The notes: a model not told the origin generated them from the letters alone. Shown: positions 5,622 through 13,843, counted from the first letter of the stretch. The stretch is DNA of 20,540 bases from Candidatus Methanolliviera sp. GoM_oil (GCA_902158735.1 CABGHG010000015.1:1-20540), one strand, 5' to 3'. Program-made: numbers and translations.

Positions 5622-6863
5622 TTAGGAGATAGAATAGGTATCGCCGGTATCTGGGGCGTTCGCTTCACATCCAATCTCCTCTCTTATCCACGCTGAAAAT
5701 GCCTCATTCTTCTCTCTTTCTCCATGAATCGTAAAGAAGAGTGTTGTCCCCTTATCACTCAGCTCCTTCGCCATCTCTTTAAGCTCTTTATCCCCAGAAT
5801 GAGAAGAGAAATCGTATTGTTCCACATCGTTCTCTATCTTGACGATATCTTTATTCAGCCTTATAAGCCCCTTCTCCAGCACCATCCTTCCGTTTGTCCC
5901 CTCAACCTGATATCCTGTTAGGATAAGCTTGCTCTTTGGATCTTTGTATATCTTCTTGAGATAATTTATGACGGGGCCCCCGTTCATCATGCCGGCCGTC
6001 GTTACGATCACGGAGGGTTCGGAGAAGACTTTCTTTCTATTCTTTCTGTTGACCAAAGTGGTGTTATCAAACGCCTTTTTAAGTGCAGACGGATCCTTCG
6101 CAAATTCAGGGTGGCTGAGGATTATTTTGGTGGCTTCGACACCCATTCCATCCAAAAAGGGCGATATACCCTTTTCCTCTAACATAATCAGGATCTCCTG
6201 GGTTCTATTTATCGCAAAACATGGGATTATCACGTTACCTCTCTTATCTATCGTCTCCTTTACAGAATCTGCGAATTTCTCTTCCAATTCTTCTCTCGGC
6301 GAGTGATTCGTCCCAAAGTATGTACTCTCAACGATTCCGACGTCTGCGCGGGGAAAATCCTTTGCGCCTTCTGCCATCTTCGTATCTATTGTGTTCACGT
6401 CGGAGGAATAAAAGACATTTATATCTCCTTCAACCAATATGGAGGAGGAACCAACGATGTGCCCGGCGTTGATAAGCGTACATCGCTTATCTCCTATAAA
6501 AAAGGGCTCTTCGTATGAAACGTTCCTAATTTTAGCCATCGCCATCGCCAAATCTTCCATCGAGTATATCTTTCTATTCTTCCATTTCTCGTTCAACCTT
6601 ATTGTGTCCTCGGTCAAAAGCCTCATAAAATCGCCTGTAGGTGCGGTCACATAAATGTCACTCACTCCTTTTAACGCAGGAACCGCACCGCAGTGATCGA
6701 GGTGTCCATGAGAAATGATCGCATGATCACAATCCGATTTCAAAGGAAAGGGATCCTCCTTAGACGTCTGTAATCCATAATCGAGCACTGTATTATCTAA
6801 TAATACCGCCGATTTTCCTATTCCATCGCATCCACCCAAAAATCTTATCTTAATTTTTATCAC
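5622..6863 (-). CDS. beta-CASP metallo-beta-lactamase ribonuclease (archaeal CPSF2-type)
   Basis: The product, up to 413 residues, is a zinc-dependent RNase of the CPSF73/RNase J superfamily, likely acting in RNA processing or decay. FLGGCDGIGKS (8-18) opens the lactamase fold, SHGHLDH (51-57) is the HxHxDH zinc motif 2, NAGHIVGSS is motif 3 and YSSDVN motif 4. The beta-CASP motifs follow: ESTYFG (A), TTAGMMNGGP (B) and DFSSHSG (C, with the final zinc His). No N-terminal KH domains are present, so it is not aCPSF1; length and order fit aCPSF2 better than RNase J. The frame begins with GTG 6863, but that GTG lies inside a perfect Shine-Dalgarno (GAGGTGAT, 6859-6866), so initiation more likely falls at ATT 6854 (product KIRFLGGC...). 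It follows the AmrS stop by three bases and ends a four-gene operon. Confidence 0.88.
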   Translation of the reverse strand: MIKIKIRFLGGCDGIGKSAVLLDNTVLDYGLQTSKEDPFPLKSDCDHAIISHGHLDHCGAVPALKGVSDIYVTAPTGDFMRLLTEDTIRLNEKWKNRKIYSMEDLAMAMAKIRNVSYEEPFFIGDKRCTLINAGHIVGSSSILVEGDINVFYSSDVNTIDTKMAEGAKDFPRADVGIVESTYFGTNHSPREELEEKFADSVKETIDKRGNVIIPCFAINRTQEILIMLEEKGISPFLDGMGVEATKIILSHPEFAKDPSALKKAFDNTTLVNRKNRKKVFSEPSVIVTTAGMMNGGPVINYLKKIYKDPKSKLILTGYQVEGTNGRMVLEKGLIRLNKDIVKIENDVEQYDFSSHSGDKELKEMAKELSDKGTTLFFTIHGEREKNEAFSAWIREEIGCEANAPDTGDTYSIS

Positions 6864-6866
6864 CTC
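6859..6866 (-). promoter_or_regulatory. perfect Shine-Dalgarno overlapping the only standard start of the beta-CASP gene
   Basis: The minus strand reads GAGGTGAT, full complement to the 16S rRNA 3' end. It contains the GTG at 6863-6861. Four bases later comes ATT (6854-6852), in frame. Standard spacing therefore points to ATT as the initiator, or to a sequencing error near here. Confidence 0.6.
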
Positions 6867-7868
6867 TTAAATTATTATGTTAACTTTAAAACCACATCTT
6901 GGGCATCTACCATCCTTTAAATCATATCTGGTGATCGAAAACCCACTTCTCCCTATGAGGAGCTCTCCACAGTTTGGACAATAGGTGTTCTCCTCATCAA
7001 GCCCAGAAACATTTCCCAGATAGAGATATTCTATCCCTTCCTCTTTTCCTATCCTATATGCGTCTTTTAGTGTTTCCACAGGTGTGGCAGGAACGTCGAG
7101 CATCTTATAATACGGATAAAAGCGCGTGAAGTGAACGGGGGTCGAGGGATCCAGATCTACAACCCATCTGCAGAATTCTCTGATCTCGTTCTCATCGTCG
7201 TTATACGTAGGGATCACCAGATAGGCGATCTCGAGATGTATATCTTCTTCTTTCATAATCTCACAAGTCCTTAAAACTGGCTCCAACGACGCTTTACAGA
7301 CTTTCTTATAGAATTCTTCTTTAAACGCCTTTACATCTACATTCGCCGCATCTAAATATGGTGAGATCTCCTTTAATGCCTCCTCCGTCATGTAGCCGTT
7401 TGTGACATAAGAGGTTGTGAAACCATCTCTTTTGGCGATTTTAGATGCGTTGTATGTAAATTCATACCATATCGTCGGCTCGTTGTATGTCCAGGATACT
7501 CCTCCCACACCATATTTTTTTGCCAACGTCGAAACATCTTCCGGTGTTATCTCTTCCAGAGGATAATCTCCTATATTTGCGGTAGATATCGAATAGTTCT
7601 GACAATATGAGCATCTGAAGTTGCATCCGATAGTTCCAAGGGATAAAACATTGGATCCTGGATGGAAGTTGTATAGTGGTTTCTTCTCTATCGGATCGAC
7701 GTTTATTGAACTGGCAAGTCCGTAGTTCAACGCGTATAATTTCCCGTCCCTATTCTCCCTAGCCCCACAGATGCCCCTCTTTCCTTCTCTTATCTTGCAG
7801 CGGTGATTGCATATATTGCACCGAAGAACGCCTTCTTCTTCGTGGGAGTAGAACGCCACCTCTTTCAT
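6867..7868 (-). CDS. amrS: AmmeMemoRadiSam-system radical SAM enzyme
   Basis: The 333-residue product is a radical S-adenosylmethionine enzyme (COG1180-like). C82-NFR-C86-SY-C89 binds the 4Fe-4S cluster that cleaves AdoMet. The N-terminus has a cysteine cluster (C17, C20, C24, C34, in CNICNHRCKIREGKRGICG) typical of the AmrS group, and the C-terminus has a zinc-ribbon-like pair, CPNCG and CPRCG. The group is named after its usual partners AMMECR1 and Memo; its reaction is not settled. Neither partner is in this window. Older annotations call such proteins pyruvate-formate-lyase activating enzymes, but there is no glycyl-radical enzyme here. ATG 7868 overlaps the thiL stop by four bases, so translation is coupled. 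Family assignment is firm, function unknown. Confidence 0.88.
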   Translation of the reverse strand: MKEVAFYSHEEEGVLRCNICNHRCKIREGKRGICGARENRDGKLYALNYGLASSINVDPIEKKPLYNFHPGSNVLSLGTIGCNFRCSYCQNYSISTANIGDYPLEEITPEDVSTLAKKYGVGGVSWTYNEPTIWYEFTYNASKIAKRDGFTTSYVTNGYMTEEALKEISPYLDAANVDVKAFKEEFYKKVCKASLEPVLRTCEIMKEEDIHLEIAYLVIPTYNDDENEIREFCRWVVDLDPSTPVHFTRFYPYYKMLDVPATPVETLKDAYRIGKEEGIEYLYLGNVSGLDEENTYCPNCGELLIGRSGFSITRYDLKDGRCPRCGFKVNIII

Positions 7869-8827
7869 CTTTTCACCATGTGATCGTAACCTCTTCTCTC
7901 TATGACCCTCTCTATGCCATCTTGCCTTAAGAGTATCTCTCTTCTTTCAGTTGCCTTCCCAACCACACTTATCTCCTTTTCTTCAATCTCTTCTATCTTT
8001 TCCATTTCGTCTTCTCTCATCGTAAAGAGTAGTCCATAGTCCCCCCCTCCGTACAAAACATCATCCATATTGTTATCTGAAGCTAAAGGATCGATGGGGA
8101 GATCATCGAACTCTACGACGAATCCAACCTCACTCTTATCCGAGATCTCATATAGAGAAGCCGCAAAACCATCACTCATATCTATAGAAGATGTTGCAAA
8201 TTTTCCAATCTCGATCCCCTCCCTAACTCTCGGTTTTTTGACAGAAATTCTCTCCCTTATCGCTCTTCTTAAATCGTCTCCCATCTCTTTATTCTCTTTT
8301 GCTATACTCAAAGAAGCCGCCGAGCCGCCGAGGCACCCGACCGTGCAGAGGAGATCTCCCGCATTGGCACCACCCCTCTTAACAATTCTTTCTGCCTCCC
8401 CAATGGCGGTTCCAACGATCGTCAATTCTGAGTGTCTATCAATATCTCCGCCCACAAACTCAACTTCGTATTCATTACAACACTCGTTTATCCCATCTAT
8501 AATCCCATCAAAATTATTTAGGGACATATCCTCTCTCAAACCCAGAGATGCCAAAAAGCAGAGGGGGGTTGCCCCCATAGAAGCCAGATCGCTCAAATTA
8601 ACTGCCACAGACATCCATCCAATATCCTTCGGCGTTAATATCTCCGGAAAATCCGTCTTCTCATGCAGCATATCCGTGGTAAAGACGAGCATTTTATTCT
8701 CTTGGCAATGGGATAAAACGGCAGAATCGTCTCCTATACCTAATATGACCCTTTCACTCTTATATTCAACCTTTTTTAGTATTCTCTCTATCAACCCCCT
8801 TTCTCCAATATCTCCAATGACTGTCAT
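7865..8827 (-). CDS. thiL: thiamine-monophosphate kinase
   Basis: The 320-residue product phosphorylates thiamine monophosphate to the diphosphate cofactor with ATP in the cytoplasm. It belongs to the AIR synthase-like fold: DIGERGLIERI at the N-terminus, GIGDDSAVL (30-38) with metal-binding Asp pair, TTDML (50-54), the ATP-binding NLSDLASMGA (77-86), SSIDMSDGF near residue 213 and GGGDYGLLFT near the C-terminal part (family form GGEDYELLFT, so E is replaced by G). Length is normal. ATG 8827 follows the DUF89 stop with no gap and its own stop overlaps amrS by four bases, so it sits mid-operon. No thiamine riboswitch or other thiamine gene is visible. Confidence 0.93.
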   Translation of the reverse strand: MTVIGDIGERGLIERILKKVEYKSERVILGIGDDSAVLSHCQENKMLVFTTDMLHEKTDFPEILTPKDIGWMSVAVNLSDLASMGATPLCFLASLGLREDMSLNNFDGIIDGINECCNEYEVEFVGGDIDRHSELTIVGTAIGEAERIVKRGGANAGDLLCTVGCLGGSAASLSIAKENKEMGDDLRRAIRERISVKKPRVREGIEIGKFATSSIDMSDGFAASLYEISDKSEVGFVVEFDDLPIDPLASDNNMDDVLYGGGDYGLLFTMREDEMEKIEEIEEKEISVVGKATERREILLRQDGIERVIERRGYDHMVKR

Positions 8828-9703
8828 TTAAAGAACGAGCCTTGCAACCAAACTTCCCTTCTTTACTTTATTCTCTTCCGCAATAGAATAACATTTTGCT
8901 CTTAGGACATATATAAGTTTTCCCCTCAATTCATCTTCAAAGGAAGAGATCGTCTCATAATTTCCCATCCCCTTCGCAAGGATCAAAAAATCTGGATTCC
9001 ACAGGTACCCTAAAAATTCTTTATTTGCCTCTTCCAAGAGCACACCAATGGCCGAACCACTCGGCACTATCTTATTCTCAAACTTCAATTCTTCTGCGTC
9101 CTTCACCGTGGCATCATTCATCACAGCCCTCTCCTTCGGGGACAAAATAATATTTTTACCCATCTCATCCAGCTTCTCGATGACAAATTTATCAAAGACG
9201 ATCTCCCCCGCATTATCCGTCAGATAGAGGATATTTTTACCGTTTAAGATTGTCATCTTGACCTCTTCCAGATTCCCCACCAGCTCTTCGTTCAAAGTCC
9301 GCTCAAATTCTTCCTCAAACTTTCTATTTGAAAATTTATACCCTCTAACACCGTATTCCATGGAATTGGCCGCGGCAGCTATCCTCAGAAGAGCGTCCAA
9401 TTTAAATTTATCCTTACTCTCTTCATAGAACCTCTTCGCCAAAGGAAGCAGTCTCTTGGCAGATTCATTGGCTTCCTTCTTTAATCGTTCGTAGTGATCT
9501 ATATTATTTGATCTCCATCTTATTATCCTATCTCTATACGTGCCGAAAAATGCAGGAGAAAGACCTCTCTCACAATTATTTCCTATGAACCGCAGTATTT
9601 CGGCAAGCGTATGAATCTTATCCTCCTCATCTTTCAATGCCAGATCACATTCAAATTTTGCCCTGTCGATGAGACACGGAATACAGTCAGCTTTTATCTT
9701 CAT
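8828..9703 (-). CDS. DUF89 family damage-control phosphatase-like protein
   Basis: The 291-residue product matches the DUF89 family: CIPC at residues 7-10, the metal-site motif YLTDNAGEIVFDKF (160-173) with D163 and N164, and KGMGNYE-like residues in the C-terminal half (ILAKGMGNYETISS). Family members are metal-dependent phosphatases thought to remove damaged or excess phosphometabolites. The CxPC N-terminus marks the group seen in archaea. The natural substrate is unknown. It is the first gene of the operon running to 5622, with thiL starting directly at its stop. A T-rich TATA-like stretch lies about 30-38 bases before ATG 9703 (near 9733-9741), and no strong Shine-Dalgarno is visible. Position next to thiL and a radical SAM gene fits housekeeping of reactive intermediates, an inference only. 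Confidence 0.85.
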   Translation of the reverse strand: MKIKADCIPCLIDRAKFECDLALKDEEDKIHTLAEILRFIGNNCERGLSPAFFGTYRDRIIRWRSNNIDHYERLKKEANESAKRLLPLAKRFYEESKDKFKLDALLRIAAAANSMEYGVRGYKFSNRKFEEEFERTLNEELVGNLEEVKMTILNGKNILYLTDNAGEIVFDKFVIEKLDEMGKNIILSPKERAVMNDATVKDAEELKFENKIVPSGSAIGVLLEEANKEFLGYLWNPDFLILAKGMGNYETISSFEDELRGKLIYVLRAKCYSIAEENKVKKGSLVARLVL

Positions 9704-10035
9704 CGCTCATAACATCCCAATTTCAAAGATAAAAAGTGATCGATCTCTTAAGAATTTCAAACGTTTATCAAAGGAGGGATCCGGAATATACAAAGATCAT
9801 GGAAGATTCAATCGAGATAAGAGTGCTTTTATTCCTCTTTTTAATGTCTGCTTTACAATAGCAATTGTATGATTGAAACACCCTATAAATAGCTACATCA
9901 AAAAGGATATTTTGTGATTTTCGTATAATTTAAAAGATCGTTTGGAGATACTGGTTAAAGAGATATTTTTATATCATGGGATATTAAGCTTTATCAGGCA
10001 AATTTACTTAAAGATCGAGTATTTTTGGTGTTGAT
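9704..10035. other. divergent intergenic region between the DUF89 and ArsR-like operons
   Basis: No convincing gene is seen in these 332 bases. It is A+T-rich and offers TATA-like elements: TATAAATA (9884-9891), TTTTTATATCA (9966-9976) and TTTACTTAA (10003-10011) towards the right-hand operon, plus a minus-strand T-rich element near 9733-9741 towards DUF89. An open frame at 9669-9872 lacks family features and overlaps the DUF89 start. An unrecognised small RNA cannot be excluded. Confidence 0.5.
10003..10011 (+). promoter_or_regulatory. probable TATA element of the regulator/Fae-Hps operon
   Basis: TTTACTTAA centres about 29 bases before ATG 10036, predicting a transcript start almost at the start codon. 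GGTG at 10027-10030 gives a weak Shine-Dalgarno. This is the best-placed candidate, but not a strong match. Confidence 0.4.
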
Positions 10036-10557
10036 ATGACAAATAGGGTAAAGATCGTCACCGACGCCTCAGATCTAGTTCCCCTCATCAGAATCTTTAA
10101 CTCAAAGGTGCATAAAAGGGTATTTGATGAGCTCTTGAAGGGGTGGAAGACCAAAAAGGAGTTAGAAGAGGTCGTTGATGGGGATGTGGCGAGAAGCCTT
10201 GAGCTTCTCAGAAGGGGAAAGTTAATAGAGGGCAGGTGGAAAACGCCAAAAAATGGGGAAATACCCAAAATGGAGTTTAAAACGGCTTATCCCATGTTTC
10301 AAGCGGATTTTCAATGTACCTTAAAAGAATTGGGTGATCTCATAAATATAGCTCTGATAGATTGGGCGGCATTTAGTGGATATGAATTGGAGATAATGGA
10401 GCAGATAAAGAAAGGAAACCGATCGATCCGAGATATATGTAGGGAATTGGACATTACGCCACGATTCTTGAAAGGGGTAATGAAGAGATCATCCATCCTA
10501 TCGTTGAGAGGGCAAAGAGTGGAGATGGTCGATGATGCCGCTATTACTGAAAAATAA
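10036..10557 (+). CDS. archaeal ArsR-like winged-helix regulator
   Basis: The 173-residue product resembles a euryarchaeal family of ArsR-like proteins that begin TxRVKIVTDxSDLVPLIR. Residues 22-75 form a winged helix (KVHKRVFDELLKGWKTKKELEE, then a recognition helix and RRGKLIEGRW). A second HTH-like helix pair is visible at 123-165 (ELEIMEQIKKGNRSIRDICRELD then TPRFLKGVMKR), so two DNA-binding units may be present. FKTAYPMFQADFQCTL links them. No metal-sensing Cys cluster of classical ArsR is obvious. Its end overlaps the next regulator by 26 bases. As the first gene of an operon that ends in Fae-Hps, it may control that operon, which is inference from position. Confidence 0.75.
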   Translation: MTNRVKIVTDASDLVPLIRIFNSKVHKRVFDELLKGWKTKKELEEVVDGDVARSLELLRRGKLIEGRWKTPKNGEIPKMEFKTAYPMFQADFQCTLKELGDLINIALIDWAAFSGYELEIMEQIKKGNRSIRDICRELDITPRFLKGVMKRSSILSLRGQRVEMVDDAAITEK

Positions 10558-11335
10558 AAAGAATAGTACAAAATTTCAGATTTTGGTAGAGGTGGCATCT
10601 GGTCAGCCAAACATCAGACAGAAAGATATTGCTAAAAAGTTGGATATAACTCCCCAGGCAATATCTGAATACATAAAAGAGATGGTTAAAGAGGAAACGA
10701 TCTTCTCACCGCAGAAAGGAAGATACTATATAACGAAAGAGGGTATAGAATATATAACAAAGAATGTAAACGAACTGAAAAATTATGCAACATTCATAAT
10801 GGATGATGTGCTTAGAATTATAGATGTTTCTACTGCGATTGCAGACGGTGAGATAAAAAAGGGGGATTTGATCGGGCTTTATTTAAAAAAAGGCATACTT
10901 TATGCACATTCTGGAGCAAAAAGTTCCAATCGGGAAGCGATCGGAGAATCCATCTCCGATGTATCGGACGGAGAAGATGTCGGCGTAAAAGATATAAAAG
11001 GTTTTATAGAGATGGAGGAGAGGGAGGTAAAGGTTATAAAGATACCAAATATAAAAGATGGTGGTAGCAGGAGGGTAAATTATCTGAAGGCAAAAAAAAT
11101 TTTAATGGACGTGGATTTTACATCTGTTCTTGGTTTAGAGGCGTATGCAGTATTAAAAAAGTTAAATCTCAAGATAGATTCCTTTTTTGGCGCGGTGGAT
11201 GCGGCGAGAGATGCTGCAAAGCACGGCATGAGTTCTGCTATCCTCTGCCCAGATGATGAGGTAGAGTGGGTCATAAATGGGCTTAAGAGGACAAGATCGA
11301 GATATACGTTGGAGAGCGTTATAGATGAGCGATAG
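10532..11335 (+). CDS. COG1497-like predicted transcriptional regulator
   Basis: The 267-residue product begins with a MarR/winged-helix domain (residues 12-75): KFQILVEVASGQPNIRQKDIA, then KKLDITPQAISEYIKEMV as the turn and recognition helix, and a wing ending RYYITKEGIEYI. About 190 residues of unrecognised alpha/beta sequence follow, ending AKHGMSSAILCPDDEVEWVINGL; they may bind a ligand. This order fits archaeal COG1497 proteins. ATG 10532 or 10535 could start it; GGAG at 10519-10522 suits either. The start lies inside the preceding regulator gene and the end overlaps the DUF61 gene by 11 bases, so the three are probably co-translated. Ligand and targets are unknown. Confidence 0.75.
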   Translation: MMPLLLKNKKNSTKFQILVEVASGQPNIRQKDIAKKLDITPQAISEYIKEMVKEETIFSPQKGRYYITKEGIEYITKNVNELKNYATFIMDDVLRIIDVSTAIADGEIKKGDLIGLYLKKGILYAHSGAKSSNREAIGESISDVSDGEDVGVKDIKGFIEMEEREVKVIKIPNIKDGGSRRVNYLKAKKILMDVDFTSVLGLEAYAVLKKLNLKIDSFFGAVDAARDAAKHGMSSAILCPDDEVEWVINGLKRTRSRYTLESVIDER

Positions 11336-11723
11336 GGCATTCACAAAGATGATCCAGTCTTTAAATGGACATATCCCAAAGAGAAGAAAGATGCTTGCTG
11401 TGCTTTTAAAGGAAGATCTCCCTCATATAGAGGGAAAAGATGGATCGATACATGTCTTTAAGAGAGATGAACTGAAGAAGATCGCGGAGATCTTATCCGA
11501 AGAAGATTATGAAAAAATACTCCTACCAATTTATATAGAATTAAATTCGGATTACGGGAGGGGCGCAGGTAGGATAAACGGAAAGATAGACTGCAATCTC
11601 GCTAAAAGCATTATAAAAGTTGAGAGTAAAAGAGAAGACGAGTTGATACTCTATGCCGATGATGTGAGGGCACTCAGGAAGAATCTGCCCACGACGACCC
11701 AATACATCTTTGGCATGAGGTGA
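11325..11723 (+). CDS. DUF61 (UPF0216) archaeal protein
   Basis: The 132-residue product carries the features of the archaeal DUF61/UPF0216 family: LNGHIPKRRKMLAVLLKED, DGSIHVFKRDELKKIAEIL, LPIYIELNSDYGRGAGRI and the C-terminal LRKNLPTTTQYIFG. Length is normal. No function is known for the family, and no catalytic motif is evident. It overlaps the upstream regulator by 11 bases and precedes a radical SAM gene by seven bases. Its stop codon TGA is part of GAGGTGA, which serves as Shine-Dalgarno for the next gene. The family match is good, the role unknown. Confidence 0.8.
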   Translation: MSDRAFTKMIQSLNGHIPKRRKMLAVLLKEDLPHIEGKDGSIHVFKRDELKKIAEILSEEDYEKILLPIYIELNSDYGRGAGRINGKIDCNLAKSIIKVESKREDELILYADDVRALRKNLPTTTQYIFGMR

Positions 11724-11730
11724 AGAATGG

Positions 11731-12627
11731 ATGGGAGGGATGACCGATATGCCTTATGAAGGAATGATATTTAGGCCCCCAAGTGAAGCGAGAAGCCTTA
11801 TCATTCAGACCACCGTAGGGTGTTCCTGGAATAAGTGTACGTTCTGTGCTATGTATTGCGGGAAAAAATTTAGAATAAAATCATACAATGAAATATTTGA
11901 CGATGTGATCTCGGCAAAGATGATCTATGGAGAGCCACATAGGGTTTTTCTTGCCGATGGAGATGCCCTTGCCATAGATACGGCATCACTTTTAAAGATA
12001 CTCGATATGTTATACGAAACTTTCCCAAATTTGGAGAGGGTTAGCAGCTATGCCAGTCCCCTGAGCATCCTTGAGAAGAGTGCAGATGATCTAATAGAAT
12101 TGAGAGAAGCTGGGCTTAAGATGGTATATCTTGGAGTTGAGACAGGAGACGATCAACTCTTAAGAACGGTGGCAAAGGGTGTAAGTGCAGAAGAGATGCT
12201 TGAGGCAGGGAAAAAAGTGGTAAGATCGAAGATAAAACTCTCTGTTACTATACTTCTCGGGTTGAGTGGACGGGAGAGGAGTGAGGTACACGCGAGAGAG
12301 ACCGCAAAGATTTTGAGCGAGATGGATCCGGATTACATAGGCGCTTTGACTCTCATGGTTATTCCTGGAACTCCTATGTATAACAGGGTTAGCGAGGGAA
12401 AGATGACGCTTTTAAGACCAAAAGAATCAATTTTAGAGTGCAAAAATATGGTAAAAGATCTAAAAGTTAAGCATACTTGCGTCTTCAGGAGTAATCATGC
12501 ATCCAACTATCTGCCTATCGGAGGAACACTTCCTTGGGATAAAGAGGCATTGATAAAGACAATGGAAGACGTGCTAAAGAACGATAGAAAAGATTTATTG
12601 AGACCGGAAGATATGAGGGCATTGTAA
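11731..12627 (+). CDS. radical SAM protein (COG1032-like, Elp3/MiaB-type fold)
   Basis: The product, up to 298 residues, has the radical SAM cluster motif in the variant form GCSWNKCTFC (C-x4-C-x2-C, about residues 31-40), typical of a prokaryotic group with TVGCSxNxCTFCxMY. Further landmarks are FLADGDALAID (the GGE-like AdoMet-binding strand), YLGVETGDD (strand 4 ExG) and LMVIPGTPMY near the C-terminal part. There is no N-terminal cobalamin-binding domain and no clear auxiliary Cys cluster, so it looks like a single-domain enzyme of unknown substrate. Two starts are plausible: ATG 11731, seven bases after GAGGTGA, or ATG 11749, about nine bases after GGGAGGG. It lies in the regulator-DUF61-Fae/Hps operon. 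Confidence 0.82.
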   Translation: MGGMTDMPYEGMIFRPPSEARSLIIQTTVGCSWNKCTFCAMYCGKKFRIKSYNEIFDDVISAKMIYGEPHRVFLADGDALAIDTASLLKILDMLYETFPNLERVSSYASPLSILEKSADDLIELREAGLKMVYLGVETGDDQLLRTVAKGVSAEEMLEAGKKVVRSKIKLSVTILLGLSGRERSEVHARETAKILSEMDPDYIGALTLMVIPGTPMYNRVSEGKMTLLRPKESILECKNMVKDLKVKHTCVFRSNHASNYLPIGGTLPWDKEALIKTMEDVLKNDRKDLLRPEDMRAL

Positions 12628-12634
12628 TTAAAAA

Positions 12635-12652
12635 ATTGGAGGAATTTTCTTG
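12635..12652 (+). promoter_or_regulatory. Shine-Dalgarno fixing the TTG start of fae-hps
   Basis: GGAGG (12638-12642) lies seven bases before TTG 12650. No ATG occurs in frame before the conserved Fae sequence, so the TTG start is well supported. Confidence 0.75.
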
Positions 12653-13843
12653 GGGAGCACAGATTTGTATTTGATTGGAGAAGCGTTGATAGGGGAAGGA
12701 GATGAGTTGGCACACGTGGATTTGATGATAGGGGGGAAAGAGGGACCGGTGGGTATGGCATTTGCGAATGGAATAGTAAATCTCTCAAAAGGTCACACGC
12801 CGCTACTCTCTGTTATAAGACCAAATTTACCGACGAAACCTTCCACGCTGATCGTTCCAAAGGTCACCATTCAAGATATGGAGGATGCGAATAAGATATT
12901 TGGCCCTGCACAGACGGCGGTGGCAAAGGCGGTTGCAGATTCCGTTGAAGAGGGAGTGATACCGAGAGATATGGTGGAGAAGATCGTTGTGGTTGTGAGT
13001 GTCTTTGTCCATCCTGCGGCGAAGGATTACGAGAAGATATACAGGTACAACTATGGAGCAACCAAGCTTGCGATTCAGAGGGCGTTTGAGTCTTTCCCAG
13101 ATGTGGATACCGTCTTATACGAGAAAGACCGTTCAACACACCCAATTATGGGATTCAGGGTGACTAAATTATGGGATCCACCATATCTACAAGTTGCATT
13201 GGATCTAACCGATATAGATAAAGCCCTAAGCGTTGTAAGTCAACTGCCCGATAGCGATCATCTGATATTGGAGGCAGGAACGCCGCTCATAAAGAGATAT
13301 GGTATAGACGTTGTAAGCAGATTGAGGGAAAATAAACCAGGAATATTCATCGTTGCTGATTTAAAAACGTTAGATACGGGAAATTTAGAGGTTAGGATGA
13401 CTGCGGACGCCTCTGCGGATGCAGTGGTTATATCAGGACTCGCACCTGTATCAACGATTGAAAAATCTATCAAAGAGGCTAAAAAAACTGGTATTTACTC
13501 TGCCATCGATATGCTAAACGTAAAGGACCCACTTGAAGTTTTAAAGAGCCTCTCTATGAATCCAGATGTGGTGGAGATACATAGAGCCATAGACAACGAA
13601 TCAAGTGAGAAAGAACGATGGGATCTTATAGAAAAGATAAAAAAGGAGTTTAGCGGTATATTGGTTGGGGTAGCGGGTGGCATAAGACCAGAAAACTGTC
13701 AAGAGGCATTAGAAAGTGGAGCTGATATCCTAATAGCCGGCAGGGCGATAACCGCGGCAAAAGACGTTGAAGGAGCCGCAAGAAAATTCTTGAAGGTGTT
13801 TAAGGGAGAGATAGATCAGTTCAGGATCAAGACTGACTTTTAA
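12650..13843 (+). CDS. fae-hps: bifunctional formaldehyde-activating enzyme / 3-hexulose-6-phosphate synthase
   Basis: The 397-residue product fuses two enzymes. Residues 1-165 are Fae, which joins formaldehyde to tetrahydromethanopterin: IGEALIGEGDELAHVDLMIGG carries the catalytic His (H22 here), with GPVGMAFANGIVNLSKGH and VFVHPAAKDYEKIYRYNYGATKLAI beyond. Residues about 176-390 are Hps, a TIM barrel of the OMP decarboxylase superfamily: LQVALDLTDIDKAL, EAGTPLIKRYG, the catalytic ADLKTLDTG, and phosphate-binding VAGGI and AGRAIT. Hps condenses formaldehyde with ribulose 5-phosphate, and in archaea it usually runs backwards to make ribulose 5-phosphate, with Fae catching the formaldehyde. 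Such fusions are known from methanogens and Thermococcales. It starts at TTG, 22 bases after the radical SAM gene. The isomerase partner (Phi) is not in the window. The 3' end overlaps the converging gene by 17 bases. Confidence 0.96.
   Translation: MGSTDLYLIGEALIGEGDELAHVDLMIGGKEGPVGMAFANGIVNLSKGHTPLLSVIRPNLPTKPSTLIVPKVTIQDMEDANKIFGPAQTAVAKAVADSVEEGVIPRDMVEKIVVVVSVFVHPAAKDYEKIYRYNYGATKLAIQRAFESFPDVDTVLYEKDRSTHPIMGFRVTKLWDPPYLQVALDLTDIDKALSVVSQLPDSDHLILEAGTPLIKRYGIDVVSRLRENKPGIFIVADLKTLDTGNLEVRMTADASADAVVISGLAPVSTIEKSIKEAKKTGIYSAIDMLNVKDPLEVLKSLSMNPDVVEIHRAIDNESSEKERWDLIEKIKKEFSGILVGVAGGIRPENCQEALESGADILIAGRAITAAKDVEGAARKFLKVFKGEIDQFRIKTDF

Noticed and set aside
6867..7868. Pyruvate formate-lyase activating enzyme
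   Set aside because: No glycyl-radical enzyme is nearby, and the N-terminal Cys cluster and C-terminal zinc ribbon fit the AmrS group.
8070..8831. Long plus-strand open frame opposite thiL (253 codons)
   Set aside because: It lies wholly antisense to a well-identified thiL gene, has serine/proline-rich low-complexity content and no family motif.
9669..9872. Open frame in the divergent intergenic region
   Set aside because: It overlaps the DUF89 start antisense, lacks a Shine-Dalgarno and has no recognisable feature.
9871..9879. GATTGAAAC, the usual end of many CRISPR repeats
   Set aside because: It occurs once, with no spaced repeats and no cas gene.
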